This document shows positions 19,171-26,927 of a stretch of 64,000 nt of DNA, piece by piece. The notes under the pieces were generated by a model. That model did not search any database, was not told where the DNA came from, and was given only the letters and a program-made list of their open reading frames with translations. Numbering within the stretch: the first letter of the stretch is position 1; each line of letters starts with the position of its first letter. This DNA is from Alteromonas marina (GTDB lineage: Bacteria; Pseudomonadota; Gammaproteobacteria; Enterobacterales; Alteromonadaceae): contig NZ_JWLW01000004.1 in assembly GCF_000808575.1 (NCBI RefSeq), positions 102,847 to 166,846 on the forward strand, written 5' to 3'. A program made the translations under genes and the position numbers.

Positions 19171-19589
19171 TAAATTGAGAACCCTTGTTACTAAAATGAA
19201 AAGTACTTCATCACTTATGTTTGTAAAAATTGGTCAATACCCAGACCTTTTCATTAATTGGCGTGTATTGGAAAAACATAAAAGTGATGTCGAGCGCCGC
19301 GTGCCTAGCGCACTGGCGCAATACCTGTCGTTTTTATTTTTGTCTTTGCAGTCTAAGTGTTATTTATCCCGCTGGCTAGATGGTTTTTATAAATAATCTA
19401 TCGCTGATATAAGCATTTTAAAACACGATTAAAATGTAAGCTGTTTATTATATAGATTACCTTGAAGCTGCTTTAACGAAACCTGCGCTTATCTAGTTTA
19501 GGCATTATTGATAACTTAAAGTCAGGCAATTAATTACAAGAAAGATTGAGTCAGAGTTTTTTAAGAGAATTAACGGGTAGAGAGCAATA
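19171..19589 (+). other. intergenic region between asd and the SDR pseudogene
   Basis: A 419-bp AT-rich gap between the divergent asd and the SDR remnant. An open stretch from an ATG near 19196 codes about 66 residues, but it matches no family I know. No clear promoter, RNA gene or repeat stands out. Confidence 0.5.
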
Positions 19590-20390
19590 ATGAAGACAGT
19601 ATTGATTACAGGTGCCACTGATGGCATTGGTCTGGAGACGGTAAAGATGTTGGGCAAAGAACGGCACAACGTAATTTTAGACGGTAGAAGTAACTCAAAA
19701 CTTGAAAATATAAAAGGTGCGTTAGAGGCTCAATTTCAAGGAAGTTCGTTTGATACTGTTTAAGCCGACTTAGCTTCGTTTGATGATGTTAGGAAGCTCG
19801 CAATTGCAGTGAAAGCCAAAAACAAGCATCTAGATGTATTAATAAACAATGCCGGCGTATTTAAGGTGGACAACCCCGTCACAAACTCAGGCCTAGATGC
19901 AAGGTTTATGGTGAACACCATCGCGCCTTATATGCTCATTTTAGGGTTAATCGATGTAATGGATGCACAAAGCAGAGTGATAAAGGTGTCATCGGCAGCA
20001 CAGGCGCCTGTTAATTGGAGCGCGTTACGTGGTGAAATTCAGCTGTCAGATGGTGCTGCCTACGCGCCAAGCAAGCTAGCGATCACCATGTGGGCCATGA
20101 ACTTGGGCAGCAAATACAAAAATAGTGGCCCTAAAATGGTATCGGTAAATCCGAAGTCGCTTATGGGTAGCAAAATGGTGAAAAGCGCTTACGGTATTGC
20201 TGGGGGCGACCTAAAGGTTGGCGCACAAATTTTTGTGGATGCCGCTTTCTCTGATCGTTTTGCCGATGTAGCAGGAGATTATTTTGATAATGATCATAAT
20301 ACCTTTGCAGCGCCACATTCGTTTGCTAATGAACCTTCCCATATTAAGATGCTAATTACCGAATTAGACGCCATCATCGCTGCGCATTAA
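19590..20390 (+). pseudogene. short-chain dehydrogenase/reductase with in-frame stop at codon 58
   Basis: The ATG at 19590 opens a frame that begins MKTVLITGATDGIGLETVKML, the TGxxxGxG NAD(P)-binding motif of SDR enzymes. A TAA at 19761-19763 (codon 58) interrupts it where ADLASFDDV should follow. The frame then continues without shift through LDVLINNAGVF, the VSSAAQ serine and the AYAPSK Tyr-Lys pair to a stop at 20390, giving a normal 266-codon SDR length. Every catalytic motif survives, so the lesion is probably recent, or it is a sequencing error. ORF-callers will report only the downstream 193-residue fragment from 19809. Confidence 0.85.
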
Positions 20391-20597
20391 CCTTTTGATG
20401 CGCTGAAAAATTAGCTTCTCTATTTCACGCTTTGATTAAATAGGCAAAAACTTCAAACATCTTGTTAGTGAAAAGTAGGTCTACAAATTGCTTCAATATT
20501 TATAAGTGGTCCCTTACAATCTGTGAGGGATTATAAAATGTTGAGATACGTTAGATGAATGATGTAGTTCTTAACATGGAAAGAAAGTGAGGGAAGC

Positions 20598-21164
20598 ATG
20601 CAGTACGATAGCCACAACAAATTTGCTACGACAACCGTATTTTTACACTGGCTGGTGGGATTAACCATTATCGGGTTACTCGCTACCGGCATTTACATGT
20701 CAGAAAATGGCGTTTATGCGCTTTATCCATGGCACAAGGCTATTGGCTTTATCATCTTATTTGTTGCGTTACCCCGCGTAATATGGCGTATGAAAAACGG
20801 CTGGCCCATCGCAGCTGCTAACTACAAACCGATAGAGCATAAGCTCGCATCTATCGTTCACTGGGTTTTGATCATCGCAACATTAATGATGCCTATATCA
20901 GGTCTGATGGCCTCGGTACTCGGTGGGCATGGCTTATCTGTTTTTGGAATAGAAGTTTTTGCGCCTAACTATAGTGTTGATGATCCTGAAAAAACGCTGC
21001 CTATCAATTACGAGCTGTCTAAGCTGGGTGGAGCGATTCACTTCTATTTAGGATACACCGTAATTGTCGCCTTATCGCTACACATCGCTGGCGCACTTAA
21101 GCACCATATTATCGATAAAGACGGCACGTTAAAGCGTATGTTGGGTAAAACAATTAGTGAATAA
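20598..21164 (+). CDS. cytochrome b561 family protein
   Basis: Predicted di-haem inner-membrane electron carrier that moves electrons between quinol and an unknown acceptor. The 188 residues form four membrane helices with conserved histidines near each: TTVFLHWLVG (His 16), LYPWHKAIGF (about 49), IVHWVLII (about 91) and HFYLGYTVIVALSLHIAGALKHH (about 152 and 166). Length is typical for YodB/CybB-like proteins. RBS GAGGGA. A terminator at 21226-21254 follows. Confidence 0.9.
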   Translation: MQYDSHNKFATTTVFLHWLVGLTIIGLLATGIYMSENGVYALYPWHKAIGFIILFVALPRVIWRMKNGWPIAAANYKPIEHKLASIVHWVLIIATLMMPISGLMASVLGGHGLSVFGIEVFAPNYSVDDPEKTLPINYELSKLGGAIHFYLGYTVIVALSLHIAGALKHHIIDKDGTLKRMLGKTISE

Positions 21165-21225
21165 TATGTGACGCACTTAGATACGCCGTACTATTGAGTG
21201 ATTAATAGCGCGAAGATGAAAAAGA

Positions 21226-21254
21226 AAGCCGAGTTATCTGATAACTCGGCTTTT
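21226..21254 (+). terminator. terminator after cytochrome b561 gene
   Basis: AAGCCGAGTTATC pairs with GATAACTCGGCTT, followed by a short T run; A residues upstream make it partly bidirectional. Confidence 0.8.
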
Positions 21255-21388
21255 GTATGTTAGAAAGGCGCAAAACTACCTTTTTTATTGTTGGCCCCCG
21301 CGCAGTGAATTAGGCACAAGCGAAGAAGGCGCTAAAATTACAACGCGTAAGAGTATTGAAAGTAGAATGCTAGGAAAGTATTAACATT

Positions 21389-22993
21389 TTATTCTATATT
21401 TTCATCGTCGAGCCGGCATTGGTCGACAAAGATAAGATAGTCGTCAGGTGAGGCTATCTTATTTTGTTTTGCTTTATACATGGCAATATCAGCGAGTTTT
21501 ATCAATGCATGCATATTGCTACTAGTATTAGGGTAGAAGGAGACACCAACGCTCATAGAGACCACAGTCGGCTTACTATCGTTATTAAAATAAAAAGGTT
21601 GTTTAACGCCAGCATTCACTTTCTCTATAACCCGTTTAACAGACTCTTCATCATCCGCTTGCAGTAACAACATAAATTCATCGCCGCCCCAACGTATAGC
21701 GACATCGTTTTTGCGTATTTTTTCTTTTAATTGCTCAGCAACAAAAATGAGAACCTCGTCACCCGCATCGTGACCGTAGATATCATTTACTGCTTTAAAT
21801 CCGTTAAGGTCGATCAGAGCTAACGCAAACTGGTGTTCCTTTCTCATGAGTTTGGCTATGAGCTTTTCACCGCCATTTCGATTGTAGATACCTGTTAACG
21901 CGTCAAAATCTGCTTGTAGGGCAAGCTTTTGTAACTCTTGTCTACGGCTCGATATATCATTTAACGTAAGCTGGTAGTAACGTTCACCTTCTTCTGTGAG
22001 TAATGGGCTGGCAATAAGTTGGACCCAAATAGCACTATCATTTGAGCTACTCTTTAGCTTGTACTCTCCTGTCGCAAACTCGTTTCGCGCGAAGGTTTCT
22101 TTAAGTGCAGCTTTCATTGCTTCTGGTGTTTCGAATAGTTCGCCTAACAGTTCGCCATAGCCTTGCTTTATTCCAAGCTCCGTCTTCTCTACCAAATCAT
22201 TAAATGCGTCGTTTCGAAGCGCTATCGTACCATTCTCGGCCATTAATACTGTTGCAGTTTTGGCGTTCTCAAACAGCATTCTAAATCGCTTTTCAAGAAA
22301 CTCTATTTCTTCTCTTAGCTGACGTTCCTGCGTGAATTGCTCTTCAACTTTATTTAGCAGTTGATTGGTGTCGTAAACGAGTTTACCTATTTCACTGCGC
22401 GAGTGATATTTCGGGATAGGGATCCTCTGCGATGTTCCAGGCGTGATTTGGTGTAGAGAGCGGCCAACTCGTAACATAGGGGAAATAATAATGTAGTAGG
22501 TGATTATCAAGGCTACTATACCAACTACCAAGGCTTCAGCGTACAGTGAGTAGCTGTTGTCGATACTGGTTTTTTCTGCCTGGTTAATGATGTACTCGAA
22601 ATTAGGATAAACGTTAACTTCAGCTACTGCCTCTTCCGGCATAAAGGGGTGCCTGACCACAAACACCCGGGATTCAGTGTTTTTGTTGATAGCTTCAGTT
22701 ACATTTGTTTGGTAGTAAAGGGCGTCGCTTTTGATAGAGGCCGCTAGAATTTTGTCAGTTTTAACTAAACCATTAATGGCTTCTTTGGCTAAGTCTTCAT
22801 CTTCTAAAAAAGCCGCGATGGATGCGGTTGCAGCTACGGTTTGATAAAGCTCTTCTATATCCCTGTTCGCTTCTTTTATCTCGTTTTCGTAAGTCACGCG
22901 ATAAAAGAATTCAGCGGTAGTAAGCACTACCAACATTGCAGCTACGACTAAAAATAGCGAGAAACGAAAACCTAGACCTTGTATGTTAATCAA
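21389..22993 (-). CDS. membrane sensor diguanylate cyclase (PAS-GGDEF)
   Basis: Predicted to make cyclic di-GMP. The 534-residue protein has a membrane helix at about 8-28, a periplasmic sensor domain (about 30-150), a second helix (about 152-172), a HAMP-like linker (about 173-235), a PAS domain (about 240-350) and a C-terminal GGDEF domain (about 365-520). The active site IRWGGDEF is intact, and a RKND inhibitory site sits five residues before it, so product feedback is expected. No EAL domain. The start is TTG, overlapping the preceding gene by 8 bp; this coupling places it last in a three-gene operon. Confidence 0.92.
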   Translation of the reverse strand: MINIQGLGFRFSLFLVVAAMLVVLTTAEFFYRVTYENEIKEANRDIEELYQTVAATASIAAFLEDEDLAKEAINGLVKTDKILAASIKSDALYYQTNVTEAINKNTESRVFVVRHPFMPEEAVAEVNVYPNFEYIINQAEKTSIDNSYSLYAEALVVGIVALIITYYIIISPMLRVGRSLHQITPGTSQRIPIPKYHSRSEIGKLVYDTNQLLNKVEEQFTQERQLREEIEFLEKRFRMLFENAKTATVLMAENGTIALRNDAFNDLVEKTELGIKQGYGELLGELFETPEAMKAALKETFARNEFATGEYKLKSSSNDSAIWVQLIASPLLTEEGERYYQLTLNDISSRRQELQKLALQADFDALTGIYNRNGGEKLIAKLMRKEHQFALALIDLNGFKAVNDIYGHDAGDEVLIFVAEQLKEKIRKNDVAIRWGGDEFMLLLQADDEESVKRVIEKVNAGVKQPFYFNNDSKPTVVSMSVGVSFYPNTSSNMHALIKLADIAMYKAKQNKIASPDDYLIFVDQCRLDDENIE

Positions 22994-23429
22994 AACGATA
23001 CACTACCTTCATACTGTTTGTCACAGTCGACTCATATACATAAGCTAGCGCCGACTCATCTTCCTCAAGCCTTAGCTTGATATCGTCAAGAGTTTGCTCT
23101 ACCGCAGGAGGTTTAACGCGGCCAGAGAATTTAAGTCGTGACCAATACGCATTTACCCTTGCAAGGGGGAGACCTACCAAAGATTTATAGAACTGGCTTT
23201 TCAGTTCGGCATCTAATTCTACGTCTATCGGCGTGGCTTCTTTGCCATTTGGAAACGCTGAGTATTTACCCATAAATAGGTCAATTAAGCCTTTTTTGTC
23301 CAGTACCTGCACATCATTGTTAAGGTTGGTCACTACAACAATTCTCTCTTGTGATTGTGCCGCAGAAGCCGCGCTATACATAAAAAGCGCTAAGCCTATA
23401 ATTAAGGGGAAGTGTTTAAACAAACTCAT
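22986..23429 (-). CDS. small periplasmic phosphate-binding-like (PstS-like) protein
   Basis: A secreted 147-residue protein: signal peptide cut after AASA (about residue 22), then ERIVVVTNLNNDVQVLDKKGLIDLFMGKYSAFPNG, a segment typical of the PBP-like domain of PstS-family proteins, where a substrate loop follows the LDLFMGK helix. It has only about one lobe, shorter than transporter PstS (about 320), so it is likely a sensor or adaptor. ATG 23429 has an AAGGGG site seven bases upstream; an ATG two codons earlier is too close to it. It overlaps the diguanylate cyclase gene, which suggests that it delivers a periplasmic signal to it. Confidence 0.8.
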   Translation of the reverse strand: MSLFKHFPLIIGLALFMYSAASAAQSQERIVVVTNLNNDVQVLDKKGLIDLFMGKYSAFPNGKEATPIDVELDAELKSQFYKSLVGLPLARVNAYWSRLKFSGRVKPPAVEQTLDDIKLRLEEDESALAYVYESTVTNSMKVVYRFD

Positions 23430-23440
23430 GTTCATTCCCC

Positions 23441-24685
23441 TTAAAAGCTAAAACTTAAGGCGAGGAATAAGGTGTGTGCTACACCGCCTTCATCGTCAAC
23501 GACTAAACCATCACGGGCACGAAGCCCTGTCCCTCTAGCTTTTACATCAGTTCGTTCAACTTGTGCTTTAAACGCTAGGTTTTCTCGTAGGTCCCAGCGC
23601 CAGCCCACTGAGAATGTCTTCTGTCGGTGAGCCAGTGTGCTGGCCACTTCTTCAACAAACATCGCTAGTTGAGCGGTTGCAGGAATGATGGGAAATTCAG
23701 ACTGTTCTTCGCTAAGAAAATAGGTATCAGTTTCTGCAAAAGAAAATAGACCGTAAAAGGTATGCGCACCGTAAAGATAACTAATATTTAGAAAACCATT
23801 ATAAGAGGGTCTTAGTGCGACAGATTCTGAATCAATATGCGAAAGTTCACCGGACACTTCCCAGTCACCTAAATATCTGCTGGCATAAATAGAGGTATAT
23901 TGAATAGTTGCGTCGCGCAGTCGCAGTGAATCTGAAAAGTCAGCCGCTCCACTCCAAAAAGGTTGTAATAACTCTACAGCAGCGCTGATTTGTGCTATAT
24001 CGAAATTATCGTTATCAGCTTCAGTGCGTGTGTGTTTTAACGCTACGCTCCAATCAAAAGCGGTTAATTCAATGCCCAGCGTGCGCAAATTTTCAAAGGT
24101 GATAGGTTCAAAGTCCCTACTTGAAAAGTCGCTTTCTCCTTGACCCCAAAAACCCTTTACCGATAGGTTGAAGCTATCATAACGTTTTAAGTAACGAATA
24201 TCTGCGCCGTCAAGGCTTCTAGCCGGGACAATGCCGTAAACTTCCGTGGGTACTTTTACCCAAGGGTAGGCTATAGATACGTCTCTGGTATCACTAAAAT
24301 GAAAGATATCGGCTGCAAGTCTTCCTGCTCTGACCTGCCACGAAGGCGTTACGTCATAGCGCAAAAAAGCCATCTGCGTTATTGAGTCTATGTCCTGCTC
24401 ATCTTGCTCTCGATAAACAAATTGCCCTACAAAGTCGAGATTGTTTGACAGGCTGTAATCAAGCTGCACGCCAATAAGGCTTAAAGGCTTAAACGCAAAG
24501 CCCCCCTTTTTTGCAGATTCTGCTTGTGAACGGTCGGTGCGAAATTGATAAGTGCGTGTATCTGCTGTGGCCGTTGCAAGCGTACCAAAGCCGCTAATCT
24601 TAAGTTTGCTTTGTTCTGCTGCTGCAACGTTAGCTAGCAGCAGGCTGAAGATGGCCGTGAAGAACAAGTACGGCTTTTTCATCAT
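23441..24685 (-). CDS. outer-membrane porin-like beta-barrel protein
   Basis: A 414-residue precursor with a signal peptide cut after VAAA (about residue 23) and a mature part rich in alternating aromatic and polar residues (KISGFGTLATATAD, LDYSLSNNLDFVGQFVYRE, SWQVRAGRLAADIFHFSD), ending LFLALSFSF with terminal Phe, as outer-membrane barrels do. No specific family is recognised. It leads the operon with the PstS-like and diguanylate cyclase genes, 11 bp upstream of the former. A TTG four codons earlier is possible, but the ATG is preferred. Confidence 0.75.
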   Translation of the reverse strand: MMKKPYLFFTAIFSLLLANVAAAEQSKLKISGFGTLATATADTRTYQFRTDRSQAESAKKGGFAFKPLSLIGVQLDYSLSNNLDFVGQFVYREQDEQDIDSITQMAFLRYDVTPSWQVRAGRLAADIFHFSDTRDVSIAYPWVKVPTEVYGIVPARSLDGADIRYLKRYDSFNLSVKGFWGQGESDFSSRDFEPITFENLRTLGIELTAFDWSVALKHTRTEADNDNFDIAQISAAVELLQPFWSGAADFSDSLRLRDATIQYTSIYASRYLGDWEVSGELSHIDSESVALRPSYNGFLNISYLYGAHTFYGLFSFAETDTYFLSEEQSEFPIIPATAQLAMFVEEVASTLAHRQKTFSVGWRWDLRENLAFKAQVERTDVKARGTGLRARDGLVVDDEGGVAHTLFLALSFSF

Positions 24686-24855
24686 TGTATTACCCAATTT
24701 GAAATCTACGTTAAATGTTGCCGGAAAAGCATTGTTTTGACAATTTTACTTTAGTACAAGCATAGTATAGAAACGAGGAAGCTACTGAAAAGTTGGTGTT
24801 TTGTTTTGTAAATTAACAGAATGACAAAAAACAGTTCTCTTAGAATGAGATAGTC

Positions 24856-25330
24856 CTAAGTAACTGTGCCGTTCAGCTTTTCGTCCCAATACGGAGTACC
24901 ACTAAAACGTTCAGCTAAGAAATCAATGAATGCACGAACCTTAGGCGCTAATAAACGGTTACTAGATACACTGCCCATAATGCACAATCGGTAGCGAGAG
25001 GTTAATCCAGCACTATTTGCACTAACTCGTCACTTTCTAAATAAGGGTAGCTGCACCACGTAGCGGTAAGGGTAATACCACAGCCTTGAATACAGGCGTC
25101 GCGCACCGCTTCACCATTGTCCATACGCAAGTAATTAGGCGTTTTAATAGAATTGACACCTTGGCTGGCTTTAAAGTCCCACACTTCTAAGCCGGTAAGG
25201 CTAACTATTTTGTGTTGTTTCAAGTCGGATGGCGTTTCTGGCTTACCGTATTTTTCATTATGGCTTTTCGACGCCACAATAAAGCGTTTATCATCAGCAA
25301 GCAGCGTTAGCACAATTGACATGATGATTC
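24856..25330 (-). pseudogene. LysR-family regulator remnant (effector-binding domain)
   Basis: Minus-strand reading gives LLADDKRFIVASKSHNEKYGKP, then the IVSLTGLEVWDFK and RMDNGEAVRDACIQGCGI motifs of LysR C-terminal domains. After VQIVLD a TAA at 25004-25002 interrupts the frame; PLATDCALWAVY continues beyond it, and a frame change near 24965 leads to SSNRLLAPKVRAFIDFLAERF and the natural stop at 24858-24856. The N-terminal helix-turn-helix half is absent. The gene is dead by deletion, nonsense and frameshift. Confidence 0.85.
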
Positions 25331-25377
25331 GTCAATCGGGTGCTGAATTAACCTTTTGCTCCACAATTACCTGATGG

Positions 25378-25541
25378 GGCCCTGGGAATGGACTTCGCGG
25401 GCACTGTTGAAGCTGTTGTTGAAGGCGTTACAGACTAAAAAGTAGGTGGGCTGTGCCGGTGGTCTTGGCGATTTACAAGGCTCACTTGCCGAGAAAATGT
25501 TGGCCGAGGTTGGTCCCGTAGCACACCTTTCGCCGCAGTAA
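25378..25541 (+). pseudogene. quinone oxidoreductase / zinc-type alcohol dehydrogenase remnant
   Basis: The plus strand codes LGMDFAGTVEAVVEGVTD, the motif near residue 60 of NADPH:quinone oxidoreductases (usually GMDFAGTVEAVGEGV), then a TAA and a frame change leading to AGGLGDLQGSLAEKMLAEVG before a stop at 25541. Only about 55 codons remain; the N-terminus and the whole nucleotide-binding domain are missing. It points away from the LysR remnant, a common regulator-enzyme arrangement. Confidence 0.75.
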
Positions 25542-25659
25542 CCTTTACTGTGGCTTATTTTCATTTGTAACTTTTATCTAAAAGAGCCGGATCACAAAAG
25601 TCAGTGCTATCTACATAGTGTAAATGCTTTATAATTCTTCCTGCAAAGGAGAGATAAAC

Positions 25660-26157
25660 GTGAACGAATATGCTCGGTTTTTCAATGGCTACCCTTCAAC
25701 TGTTGTAGAACAAGCCCTACAGCTAATTTCGGACAATCGGTTAAAAAGCTACTTGTTGAAAAAATATCCCAAAGCCCATGATATAACTACAGATAAGCTG
25801 CTTTACCAGTACGCGACAGAATTTAAAAAGCAGTTCTTAAAAAATGCGCCACCATTTGATCGGGCAGCATTTAAGAAACAAGGGGATATGGTTACCAATG
25901 CGTTAGGTACGCATACTTACCGTATGCAAGGTAAAACGCGCAAACACGACTTAGCCATTAACAACGTTTTACTCTATGCACCAGAGCCTCTGTTAAAAGC
26001 ACTGGTAGTTCATGAGCTGGCGCACTTTAAAGAAAAGGATCACAACAAAGCGTTCTATAAACTTTGTTGCTACATGGAGCCTGATTATCATCAGCTTGAG
26101 CTAGACTTGAGGTTATTCTGCGTGGCGGTGGCCATGGGCGATAATCCATATGTTTGA
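25660..26157 (+). CDS. YgjP-like zinc metallopeptidase domain protein
   Basis: A 165-residue cytoplasmic protein with the HELAH zinc motif in VVHELAHFKEKDHNKAFYKLCCYMEPDY near residue 128, characteristic of the YgjP/DUF45 (M48-related) family. There is no signal peptide or membrane segment. The GTG start at 25660 has a perfect AAGGAG site eight bases upstream; the in-frame ATG at 25624 has none. The biochemical role of the family is not established. Confidence 0.85.
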   Translation: MNEYARFFNGYPSTVVEQALQLISDNRLKSYLLKKYPKAHDITTDKLLYQYATEFKKQFLKNAPPFDRAAFKKQGDMVTNALGTHTYRMQGKTRKHDLAINNVLLYAPEPLLKALVVHELAHFKEKDHNKAFYKLCCYMEPDYHQLELDLRLFCVAVAMGDNPYV

Positions 26158-26364
26158 TGTCAATAATCAGCCAGTATCTATTTGAAAATGTTATGTGCCG
26201 GACTACTGAGATGATTTTTCAAAGCTAATACCCTGAGCTGAGATACTGAGTTAACGTACCCTGTTAAAATACTGAGCTAATATATTGAGTTAGGGCTACC
26301 ATTTACAATCGTTTGAGCCTAATGCTAATGCGAAGAAGTAGAGTGAAAGTAAAAAGGAGACTTG

Positions 26365-26784
26365 ATGAGCATTGCCAAAATTATGTCTACTCGTGTAGTC
26401 AGTGTGCACATGGACGACAGCTTGCAGTCATTAAGAGAGCTATTCGCAGCAACGGGGTTTCATCACTTGGTTGTGGTTCACGATAATAAGCTTCAGGGCA
26501 TTATATCTGATAGAGACTTAATGAAATCAGTTAGCCCTTTCGTCGACACGTTAAGTGAGCGAATGCTTGATCGCGCAACGCTTGATAAACGTGCCCATCA
26601 AATCATGACCCGCGAGGTGATTACGCTAAATCCCACTGATTCAGTATTCGCGGCCATTGAGCTGTTCAATACATATAAAATATCCTGCATTCCCATCATT
26701 GATAAAAATAAGCACCCGGTTGGCATGGTGTCGTGGCGAGATGTAATGAAGTTTATGCAAAGTAGGGTAGAGGCTAAGCGCTAG
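26365..26784 (+). CDS. CBS-domain pair protein
   Basis: A 139-residue protein made of two CBS motifs: residues about 1-60 (IMSTRVVSVHMDDSLQSLRELF, then VHDNKLQGIISDRDLMK) and 75-135 (IMTREVITLNPTDSVFAAIELF, then PVGMVSWRDVMKFM). Such stand-alone pairs bind adenosine nucleotides and act as regulators. ATG 26365 has an AAGGAG site five bases upstream. Monocistronic. The partner is unknown. Confidence 0.9.
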   Translation: MSIAKIMSTRVVSVHMDDSLQSLRELFAATGFHHLVVVHDNKLQGIISDRDLMKSVSPFVDTLSERMLDRATLDKRAHQIMTREVITLNPTDSVFAAIELFNTYKISCIPIIDKNKHPVGMVSWRDVMKFMQSRVEAKR

Positions 26785-26790
26785 TTTGCC

Positions 26791-26850
26791 GCGTTTGCAT
26801 CAATATCGGCGCGTTTGCGTTTATATCTGCACGTCTGTGTTAATAGTATA
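26791..26850. repeat. three 20-bp imperfect tandem repeats
   Basis: Three adjacent 20-bp units start at 26791, 26811 and 26831. Units 1 and 2 share GCGTTTGC at their starts and ATATC-GC at their ends; unit 3 is diverged. They lie just after the CBS gene stop. Confidence 0.6.
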
Positions 26851-26859
26851 AACATAGCT

Positions 26860-26914
26860 AAAAAAGAAGTGGCCTCTCTACCATCGTACATAAATACTTT
26901 GATAAAGAGACCAT
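26860..26914 (-). terminator. probable terminator of the first RND operon
   Basis: On the minus strand TGGTCTCT pairs, with one G-U, with AGAGGCCA across a long loop, followed by CTTCTTTTTT. Confidence 0.5.
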
Positions 26915-26927
26915 TAGTTTCTGAGCC

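Noticed and set aside
19196..19396. Open frame of about 66 codons in the asd upstream gap
   Set aside because: No family match and no convincing start signal; it overlaps the asd promoter region.
19171..19400. Lysine riboswitch upstream of asd
   Set aside because: I see no multi-helix junction or strong terminator on the minus strand before the asd start.
26214..26292. Recurring ACTGAG(C/T)TAA motifs upstream of the CBS gene
   Set aside because: Spacing is irregular and copies are short; no array or known binding site.
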